64,000 nucleotides of DNA from Euphorbia lathyris. Lineage: Eukaryota; Streptophyta; Magnoliopsida; Malpighiales; Euphorbiaceae. The stretch is taken from assembly GCF_963576675.1 (NCBI RefSeq), contig NC_088918.1:67419001-67483000 (forward strand), written 5' to 3'. The notes under the pieces are model-generated. The model was not told the origin of the DNA, ran no database searches, and saw only the letters and a program-made list of their open reading frames with translations. Shown here in pieces: positions 55,301 to 64,000 of the stretch. Within the stretch, counting starts at the first letter, position 1; each line of letters opens with the position of its first letter. The translations under genes were made by a program, and so were the position numbers.

Positions 55301-56300
55301 CTCCAATTGCGATGGCGGCAACTCTTGCTCCATTTTCCACTCGCAAGTTTATGCTTCCTTTCTTAAGTTCCCTAATCTGTTTTAGCTCCTGCATATTTGT
55401 ACAAATATGAGATCCACATCCGGTATCAAGTACCCAAGATTCAGATTGCGAAACTGTATTTATTTCAATATAGAACATACCAGATGTAGAAGCATCGCCC
55501 TTTCCCTTCTTGAGGGTGGCTAGATACTCCTTGCAGTTTCTCTTCCAATGCCCATCTTTACCACAGAAGTGGCACTCTCCTTTAGGCTTCTTCACATCCT
55601 TTCCCTTGGACACAGCTTTCTTACCTTTCTTAGGATGTTTAGGATTGGGAAAATTCCCTTTCCTCTTCTTTGATCCCTCAATTACAAGAGCCGGTATGGC
55701 CTTGTCTTTCTTCATATTGGGCTCAACTGACTTGAGCATGTTTGCAAGCTCTTCAAGAGAAGTTTGCAAGTCATTCATCTGATAGTTCATGATGAACTGT
55801 GAATAACTCTCTGGGAGGGATTGAAAAATCAAGTCTATACTTAATTCGTTGTCCATCACAAATCCAATACTAGAAAGTTTGGTAATGTAGCCAATCATCT
55901 TGACACAATGTGTCATGACTGATGTGCCCTCTTGCATCCGGCAACGATATAGCAATTTGGATATCTCGTAGCGTTCGCACCTGGTCTGTTTCCCAAACAG
56001 TTCCTTTAGGTGCATGATGACGGAATAGGCATCCATCTCCTCATGTTGCCTTTGTAATTCCGACGTCATCGATGCAAGTATGATGCAACCGGCATGATCA
56101 TCATCAGCCTTGTGCTTCTGGTAAGCATCAATTTCCTCGATGGGAGCATCATCTTCCGGGATAGGGGGTATCGGTGTATCAAGTACATACCCAATTTTCT
56201 CGAACTTCAAAACAATTTTGAGGTTACGAAACCAGTCGGTGAAGTTTGAACCATTCAACTTGTTATCGGTAAGAATGTTTTGCAGATTGGTTTTAGTCAT
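52395..56300 (-). pseudogene. Copia gag-pol polyprotein, one nonsense codon
   Basis: From MTKTNLQNIL (56300). The gag domain is LNGSNFTDWFRNLKIVLK...LKELFGKQTRCERYEI. The zinc knuckle is CHFCGKDGHWKRNC and the protease is WVLDTGCGSHIC. Integrase has HCRLGHINKRRM...CESC (HHCC), D in FISFIDDHTRYG, D in LRSDRGGEYL, and Glu in PQHNGVSERRNR. A TAG at 54474-54476 follows LLPKTF and replaces what is usually TGG (Trp). The frame then runs on to reverse transcriptase (KARLVAKGYRQKQGVDY, YVDDILLMGND) and RNase H (GFLDASHLTDENDFKSQSGY, STTESEYIA, NNGAIAQAKEP). It ends at 52395. Length without the stop would be about 1300 residues, normal for a copia polyprotein. This copy is one substitution from an open frame, so it is either recently inactivated or leaky. 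Confidence 0.9.
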
Positions 56301-57933
56301 GATTTTAAAGAGTGAGTGTTTAAACAAAACCTGAGAGTGAGAAAGAGTAAACGTATGTTATTCATTTATTTTAAAGTGTAACAATCTAAAATTATAGGCC
56401 TTTTAATTTATTTCAGATTGCTCCCACTATTTTGCCAAATTAATAACCCTCCATATTAATTCGAAGAATTTCACAATTCCTTTAGTGAGCTAGGATCCTA
56501 ACTCCTGAGATTTCGCCTTAACTTTAGCCAACAAACTAGTCTCATTCGTTAGGTAGATTCATTCAATCAATCACATCTCGAATGTGATTCCTAGGTTATT
56601 GGGTTACTAACCACATTAGTAACTAATATGTCATTCATATTAATCCCAACCATTTTGCCCATTAGTGTATAACAATATGAGTTTGCCCATCCAATTATCA
56701 TACTCTAATTTAAGTATTACCTCATATTCATGAAAGAACAATTTTCGATAATCCAGGTGTTACCATAAGACCCCGAGCTTGACTTTGGCCAACAACCCAA
56801 AGGCCCCCAGTACTGCCGGCTGAATTATAATATTAGGGAGGGGCAACCGATTTTAATAACTTATTTATTTACTTAACTTTTTAATGAGGGATTTTTATTT
56901 AAGTCTCATAATCTAACTTAGTCTTGATTTGCTTTAGCATACATCAGACATACATACATTCACATACATTGGCGTTATGGACATATCATCTAAATTATTC
57001 CGTCGAGCCAGAGACGGAATAAAAGGCCAAACCTAAGGAAATACTAACTATTACATATTTCTCTTTAGGTCCTCCGTCTTCTCCTTGACGCCTTGAAAAT
57101 TACATATTAATTTTCTATACTACTAAAAGAAAACTTCAATTGAATTGAAGGGAATCAAATGAGAAGAGAAATTACAATAGATAGTAGAAAGGCAGGACGC
57201 GCATGCCCTATTTCAAAAATACTAAAAGAATAAAAGAGGGTCCAAATATGTCCATAACTCCAAACATGCAAAGACTTAATTAAATAAATTTAATTGGTTG
57301 ATTACATAACTGATTTATGTAATATTTATGTTAATCACATTAACTTTTCAAATTAATTTCATCCAATTTTACTTCTAATCGTTTTGTATCTTTATATTAA
57401 TTCTTAGATTAATATAACCATATAAAACGTTGATTATGCATGTCCCAATTATTTTTGATTTCAATTCATTTAACGCTTTGATTTACAACTTGGTAAAACA
57501 AACTTTTAAACGAATTTTCATTCGATAATCAAAACAGAAAACTATTAATTTCCGAAACATGTATATATATATATATTTTATATTCAAAACTAATTTTAAA
57601 GTACATATATATATATCAGATTTTCAAAACGGTTGAAAAGCGATTTTCAGAAATAGGAAAAACTACAATAGATTTCCGTTTTATCTTTAGAATCAATAAA
57701 ACTAATTTTATTAATCTAACCATAAAACTAATAGATTTTGTTATAATGATTATCAACCGAAATAATTAGGAACATAAGCATAATCAGTTTTAATTAACAA
57801 TTAATCAAAACTTTATTTATCTTTAGAATTAATCAATCAATACTATTTGTCAATTAATCCTGACCATAAATATTTATTCAATCTTATTGAAAACTTCTAT
57901 ATTTTCATATATGAAATAACGGATTTAACAATG
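56301..57933 (-). other. Copia 5' leader, non-coding
   Basis: A/T-rich stretch of about 1.6 kb between primer-binding site and gag. No open frame of note. Long leaders occur in this copia lineage. Confidence 0.6.
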
Positions 57934-57945
57934 TCTCTGATGCCA
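57934..57945 (-). other. Primer-binding site of the copia element
   Basis: Minus strand TGGCATCAGAGA, close to the initiator tRNA-Met site TGGTATCAGAGC, one base from the LTR. Confidence 0.8.
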
Positions 57946-57946
57946 C

Positions 57947-60626
57947 TGTTGGAAATAGGGCTAAGGTATAGCAGCGGAAATATAAAAATTTTAGCCTACT
58001 TCCTTTTAACCATAGGATCCGTCAATCGTTATTTCATATAAATAGGGATAAGAAGAAATACCTTTCGATGATCAATCTACCGTTGCAAACGAAGTGCCCA
58101 CAACTTCAAAAGAGATGTAAACTGTTTACCAATCTTCCCCTATCCGAAACCGACCTTCCAGACCTCCGAACGACAATCCCTTCGGTGGAAACGTGGAAGA
58201 ATATGTCTAGAAGCTACTGTCCAAAAATCGCGACGATCCGACGGTTCAATCTCCGGGAATCCTCGAAATAGTGAACTGACCTGATGTAGGCGAAGAAAAA
58301 CGAATTTCTCCCTTTTGATTGTTTTTCCTTCTTTCGTGAACACGGTGAGATTAAGTTAGAATCAACCCTTATGAGATGCAACCAAAATAGATTGCCTCTA
58401 ATAAACCAACACAAGATCAAAGAGAAAGAGGGATGAATAAGATTAATCAATCGATGGAATGCCGTATGAATTCTGTCCACGAACTTGGGGATGGGAATTC
58501 ACTTTCTCTCTCTAAATGCAATTTTCGAAAAACTCAAGTAGGGGAGGAAGAAGCATAGGTCGAAATTCTAGTGAAGGAGGGGTATATATATTAGCTTGTC
58601 TCTAAACCCTAGTTAGATAAGAATAGGTTACTTAATAGGAATCCAATTCGGAATAGGATTTCTAATTATTATCTTACTATATGTCTAATATAATTAGGAT
58701 AATAATAAATAACCTATTTAGATAATAATAGGAGTATATTAATCTAATTAAAACTCATAACTTGATTATCTCTTAATTAATTTAATCTCATAATCCTAAT
58801 CAAATTAGGATGAATGGAATAAATTAATTCCTTGCTTAATACATATAAATTTCGGCCCCCATCCCTCCTCCATATGGGCCTTATTGGGCTCAATTGGGCT
58901 TCCATCTATTAATCATATCCATCTCTCTTTTGTTTCCAAGTCTTATGTGTGATCCATTAGGTTCTTACTACTTCTTGCCGTATGCAACTATTAAATTAAT
59001 TTCTTCAAGAATTATATTTAATCCTTGCATAACGGAATGATGAACAGAGCATGTTATCGGCATGTCCGTAATCATTCCCCCAGAGTCCGTTAAGAAGACA
59101 GGTTGATTCTGCCGTTAACCCTTCCGTATTAGTTACAGTATAATTCGATCTTTATCAACTACATCCTTGAACCGAATCTTATGACTATGGATGATGTCAA
59201 GTCACATATAGCGAGACGTTCATTTTACTTGTACAGGCCGAGTCAACTCAAATAGATAGGTTAAGTGAAATCTGTATTTCTACTCTTAAGCTATCACCTT
59301 GCAAGGATTTAGAGTCGAGTCTTCCACAAGAGATCCTTGGACGTATCTCCCATTCGTCGGGAGTGATAAATGTTCAATCCAATGTATAACTACCCTGACA
59401 TTACCTCCTGTGACACCCAACCTTTGCAGTTCACACCCCAGAGTCATCTCTGTTAAGGATCGTGGGACCACGCGATCAAAGTCTCACATTCAGTAATTCA
59501 GGATGACCAATTAACATTCCTTTGAGTCTGAGGATTATTTATACCTATTAATACCAATGAGATGAACATGTGACAATGACGAATCTACCCATCCTATTAT
59601 CTCAAATCGGATCCCCAATCCTAATGAACGACGTTTCATCGGATCTATGTAACTGTCCAGATATCTATATATATGAAGCTTGTGAGATCAGCTTTCTGTC
59701 GGACAGAAGACATTGTTACATACAAGTCTCAACAGTGATATATCAATCCTAAACATATCACTTGACTTGGGGTGGTTTTAAGCAATGTTTTGAAAACCGG
59801 ACCGGACGTTGAACCGGTGAGACAACTGGTTCAAGGTTCAATAGGTTCAACCGGTTCAACCAGAATGGTTCAACCGGATAAAAAAATAAATAAATATATA
59901 TATATATATATAATAAAATGATGTTTCATTGAACATAAAATTAAAAATTTCATACATATAATAAACAATTCTTAAGTTAACATATTAATTAAAAATTAAA
60001 AATCATACAGATAATATAAAAATTCACACATCGATAACCAATCCTTAATTTAACACATTAATTAAAAATTCACACATCTAAAATCAAACTCATAGTTTAA
60101 CACAATATTAAGATTAAAATTAAATTAATTAACACCAATTATTAAAGAGGTTGTTCTCTACTTAATTTTTAAATTTTTTCCTTAATTCAATATTTTTTTT
60201 CAAAAAATGGCAAAAAACCAGGGTCAATCCGGTTCACTGGTTCAACACCGGTTCGCAGTTCAATTCCGGTTTGATGCGGTTTAATATAATTGAACCTGTA
60301 TAGCTAAAACCGGACCGGATACTTAACTGGTTCGCGGTTCGACCGGTTCGACCGGCCGGTCCAGTCCGGTTTTCAAAACACTGGTTTTAAGTTTATTAGT
60401 TTATTATAAAGTTTTGTCTAACTTCATGCTTGTATGAACACTTTATAATCACTTTAAACAAACTTACGAATTTCCTTTTATTAGACTTTATTTAGTACTT
60501 TAAAAGGGATTGCCTTTATATAGTTATAAAACATATATCTTATTAAAACAAATGATATAAAGAACAATTCATTTACAATAAGTTTGTATCCTGCAATAAT
60601 TGTCTATAGGACACTAAACCCCAACA
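57947..60626 (-). repeat. 5' LTR of the copia element, interrupted by a MITE
   Basis: 2680 bp including the 601-bp MITE at 59783-60383. Confidence 0.9.
59783..60383. mobile_element. hAT-type MITE in the copia LTR
   Basis: Ends CAATGTTTTGAAAACCGG and CCGGTTTTCAAAACACTG are inverse. The 8-bp duplication GTTTTAAG is at 59775-59782 and 60384-60391. The other copia LTR (52130-52150) shows the uninterrupted site with one GTTTTAAG. Subterminal GGTTCAACCGG-like words recur on both sides. Confidence 0.95.
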
Positions 60627-62086
60627 GATTCCGTGATTGGTTGCTTTCGGCGCCAATCACAGCATCTGTCGTCAACGATGTCCACCCCCCGGTCCGCCCG
60701 GGCGAGGCCGCGGCACCTACAAGTGGCGACTCTGCTGGGGAAGCGAGAAATTTGATTCTAGAAGGCGTGTATTAAGCCCTTAACGGGGACGGATCGTATT
60801 ATTTCTTTTCGTATGAATTCATACGCATTATTGCAAACCTTTTGGGTAATTTCTGCGAAACCTCTAGCGAGAGTCCATTCGTCGCTCGAAAGAGGCTAGT
60901 GTAAGTTCCCCCTTACAGTAAGGCACCAAAGGGTCCCCATCCATTCGTTAGGGGCGAATTTGTGCGGTCCTGTGAGGTCCCGCGATCAGCCGTGTCAAAA
61001 TATATTAGCCCTAGAAGTTGCCATAGGATTACCCGTTACCATTTTTAATGTGGTGAATGAATCAGTTCATGTTTTCAAATTGCCATGATACGTGTCTAAA
61101 TCCTAAAATATGTAAAGGAAATGAAACGATATGTTAATATATACTCTTAAACCGATATACAAACTACCCCAAAACATCAAAATGATTCGAACTAAAGACG
61201 ACTTAGTCATCTTTTGTGACCCGCCTGGTCCCTTTCCGTGTCCCGAAGAAGGCACATGTTCAGGAAATATGTTGTGACGTAAGCACGTATTAGTTCAAGT
61301 CGGTTTGATATTAAGGAGAGTTATAGCTCGATTCAAAAGACTATATTAACAGTAGCCGTTATTCACATTCTTTAAATAGGTTAGGATAAAACGAGATTAT
61401 GACAAAACGAAAACAAAGAACATTTCTGTTTTGTACGACCCCGTTGTAACGTAAAGAGTTTCATGAACTTGGCCCGTCCCTTCCGAATAAAAAAATGAGT
61501 TCTTACGTTATACCTTGCGTTGTTCTAAGGAGAAATGGACGTATTTGCGAAAGTGACTAAAAAATAAAAGAAAAAGCAAAAATAAACAAACGACCAAAAT
61601 CATTCCATATCTACGATATATATCATTCCTGAGAGTAGTTAAAGAAAATGAACCAATGCCGTTAAATACGTGCCTCGAACTAGTATATACGCCGTTTAAA
61701 ATCACGAAGCCGACTTAAGCTAAGAAACCGCATTATCGCACCATATGGACGAGACTGTGGGTTTGACTAATGGCTCGATCATATCGACCATTACCAAAAC
61801 TACAAGAAATATGGCCCGACATACGTGTTTGCTTAACTCGTGCCTAAATAAAAAGCACGGTAATATCTCTGCTTCGAATAAGCATGCGGTTCAACGAAAC
61901 GTTGATTTTCTATAACCACGCTAGGATGGTATATCCCGTAAATTGAAAGAAAAAAAATTGTTAGTAGCCAAAAGATTATCGTGTGCTCAAATAAGACTCG
62001 TCGTCTTTTCACGTAGCCAAAACGAGCAAACAGATTCTTGACGCTAAAAACAAAACGTTACGTGGTGAGTCCGGGTCTCGTTAAAG
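60627..62086 (+). other. Rest of the split gypsy-type LTR and its leader
   Basis: The LTR ends at GGCACCTACA (60721). After two bases follows TGGCGACTCTGCTGGGGA (60724-60741), a primer-site-like motif typical of a class of plant gypsy elements. The next 1.3 kb is non-coding leader. No gag was found before the LINE scrap at 62078, so the element is truncated or broken. Confidence 0.45.
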
Positions 62087-62230
62087 GTCAGTGCCCCGCT
62101 GAAGAGGAAGATGAAAATTGGGAAGGATGGAGGGGTCGTTCGCTGGGTCTGTTTCAAGTATGAAAGATTGCCATGCTTCATTTGTGGCAGAATGGGACAC
62201 CAGAATAAGTTCTGCGAGGCTCTCCTTACA
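62078..62230 (+). pseudogene. LINE ORF1 (DUF4283/zf-CCHC_4) fragment
   Basis: The frame from 62087 reads VSAPLKRKMKIGKDGG, then VVRWVCFKYERLP, then CFICGRMGHQNKFCEAL. The order PLKRKMK...FKYERLP...CxxCxxxGHxxxxC is typical of the nucleic-acid-binding ORF1 of plant L1-like retrotransposons. Stops follow directly and no reverse transcriptase is nearby. Confidence 0.75.
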
Positions 62231-62608
62231 GTTCCCTGACCTTGAAGTTGTTACATGTGTATATGGGCCTTGGTTACGAGCCACTCCACGCCGACTACAG
62301 GGACCGCCACCTTCAAAATGATTGCTCTCTTCACCCTGGTTGTATGAAATTCAGATGTAGAAGGAAATAGTGGCAAAGAGAATTATTCGCCAGTTAATCC
62401 CCCAGTTCAAGGAATACCGCAGTCAACAAACTCTACTATAGATATGGGGTTCTCTCAGAAATTGGAAATAAGGGGCTGACTCACAATACTGAAACTGTGG
62501 ATGAAGATAGTCTTATGATCACTGAAGCTAAAGAACGTCGTCACAGTTTAGAGGTTGATATAGGGGTTCAGAATGTGACACCAAAAAACCAGGCTACAAT
62601 GAAGTTTA
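62231..62608. other. Intergenic stretch, nothing identified
   Basis: Probably decayed LINE sequence. No open frame or repeat end was found. Confidence 0.4.
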
Positions 62609-64000
62609 TATTGGAGTTTAGTGTCCTAAAGACAATTATTTTAGGATATTAATATTAATGAATAAATTGTTTATTTGATCATTTGTTTAATCAGATATAT
62701 AGCATTAAAATGTAACTATATATAAAGGCACAAATCTTTCATAAAGAAAGTAACCCTAAGTTTATTTGAGTAGTTATAAAGTGTTCATACAAGCATGAAG
62801 TGAGACTATACTTTATAATAGTACAATAGACTTAAAGTAAACCCAAGTCAAGTAATATGTTATAGGGGTTGGCATATTACTGTTGAGACTTGCATGTAAC
62901 AATATTTTCTGTCGAGACAGAATGCTGATCTCACAAGCTTTAGATATTCAGATATCTAGACAGTTATATGGATCCGGTGAAGGAGTTCATTAGGATTGGG
63001 ACCTGACTTGAGATAACAAAATGGATTGATTTATCTAATGTGTCAACTATTCATCTCATTGGTATTAGTAGGTATAACTAATCCTCAGACTCAAACATTC
63101 ATTAATTAGTGATTCTGGATTATAGAGTTTGATACTTTGATTCTGTGCGAGCACAATCCAACAGGTGAGAGTCTGGGGTGTGTGAGAGCAGGGTTGGGTA
63201 TCACACAAAGAATTGCAGAATAGTTAATGTCATATTGAGCATTCGTCACTCCCGATAAGTGGGAGATATATCCAAATGGCCGCTTGTGGTGAATTGACTG
63301 AAATCCTTGCAAGGTGATAGAGTTAAGAGTAGAAATGAACATTTCACTTAACTTATCTTTCAGAGTGAATTCAACCTGTACAAGTAAAATCGGACTCTTC
63401 GTTATATGTAACCTTGACACGTTCCATGGTTATAAGGAATTCACCGACAAGATATAGTTGATGAAGGATCGTATTATAATGTACCTAATACAGAAAGGTT
63501 AACGTCAGTTATCAACCTGACTTCTTAATTGCTCTGGGGGAATATCATAGGTTCTGCTAGTAACAGCTCGCGACGGTATTCCGTTATATATATGTTGGAA
63601 TTAATTGTGATGAATAATTTCAAAGGATATATACGGCTAGTGGCAATAAAGAACCTAATGGGTCGCATATGAGACTATATATATGGGCTGAAATTTGTAG
63701 ATTAATTAGGGATAAATTAATTTGATTAATAATTATAATTTGATTATGGTTATGAATTAAATTAAAGGATTATATGATAATATTAATTAGAAGTTTCTAT
63801 GTGATTGAAACTCTAATTAATTATCCCTAACATTAATTAATTATTAATTTGATTAATAATAATTATCTAGATATAATTAGTTATTATTTAGATAATAGTA
63901 AAGCGTTTATTTAATTATCTAATTAGTAATCCTATTCCGAATAAGATTCTAATTAATTAATTACCTAATACAACTAGGATTAGGGTTTTGAGAAGTCTAT
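62609..64000 (+). repeat. Copia-type LTR, + orientation, cut by window end
   Basis: Starts TATTGGAGTTTAGTGTCCTA. It is a diverged inverse relative of the copia LTR ends at 52380 and 60626. Shared strings include AGTGTTCATACAAGCATGAA, CCCAAGTCAAGT and CTGATCTCACAAGCTT. It runs past the window, so the rest of this element lies to the right. Confidence 0.7.

Larger units (their letters stand above)
50312..60626 (-). mobile_element. Ty1/copia element (Angela-like), 10.3 kb
   Basis: LTRs 50312-52380 and 57947-60626 (TGTTGGAAATAGG...CCCCAACA). The initiator-Met-type primer site is at 57934-57945 and the purine tract at 52381-52392, both on minus. Gag-pol is one frame broken by a single TAG. LTRs of about 2 kb and the motifs RGGFRYF and YVDDILLMGND suit the Angela lineage. 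The left end reads TTTTGG where the other LTR has TGTTGG, and flanks GCAGC and GATTC do not match, so no target duplication is visible. Confidence 0.9.

Noticed and set aside
63106..63420. 104-codon minus-strand frame near the right edge
   Set aside because: Lies inside a copia LTR that has no gene in related copies.

Overview
The window is repeat-dense, AT-rich nuclear DNA of a flowering plant, probably a dicot. I found no intact host gene. Almost every recognisable unit is a plant transposable element: Ty3/gypsy, Ty1/copia, LARD and TRIM LTR elements, Mutator-like (MULE) and hAT-like DNA elements, a LINE scrap and a retroposed 5S rRNA. The only host-gene trace is one exon-sized MAP65-like fragment at 20026-20148. 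I cannot name the species.

Layout, left to right. 1-5280: AT-rich DNA, a MULE-type MITE (1155-1655) and a complete non-autonomous LTR element (1940-5280, TSD GTTTT) with an unrecognised ORF. 5281-12289: a MITE, an LTR remnant and a TRIM LTR split by a very young 5.4-kb LARD (6655-12063, TSD GGTGG). 12290-20000: dispersed repeats, a 33-base C tract, a retroposed 5S rRNA with a 14-bp TSD (14338-14476), a solo LTR (14953-15593, TSD GTAGA) and a MITE. 20005-22863: the MAP65 scrap and a decayed MULE transposase. About 25405-32516: a composite MULE. It carries a MULE-OTU transposase on +, a broken unknown accessory ORF on +, and a four-exon plant-mobile-domain (PMD) gene on -. Large palindromic arrays fill the first intron of both outer genes. 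32796-33332: a TRIM.

34051-48483: a 14.4-kb Tat-lineage Ty3/gypsy element on the minus strand (TSD CCACC). It has decayed gag-pro-pol and an intact-looking antisense four-exon PMD gene next to its 3' LTR. 48600-49212: a foldback element. 49364-62086: a split gypsy-type LTR and leader. A 10.3-kb copia element (50312-60626, minus, Angela-like) interrupts it, with one stop codon in pol and a hAT MITE in its 5' LTR. 62078-62230: a LINE ORF1 scrap. 62609-64000: a diverged relative of the copia LTR, in the opposite orientation, running off the window.

Two themes link these units. First, short CpG-rich quasi-palindromes, mostly spaced 21 bp (ACGCCCCGCGT and variants), form arrays in the U3 regions of three different LTR families and again inside the Tat element. 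Second, PMD genes were taken up independently by a DNA transposon and by a retrotransposon, and each lies antisense to the replication or transposition gene.

All calls come from reading the sequence by eye. Splice sites were placed by reading frame and GT-AG signals, and no database search was run.
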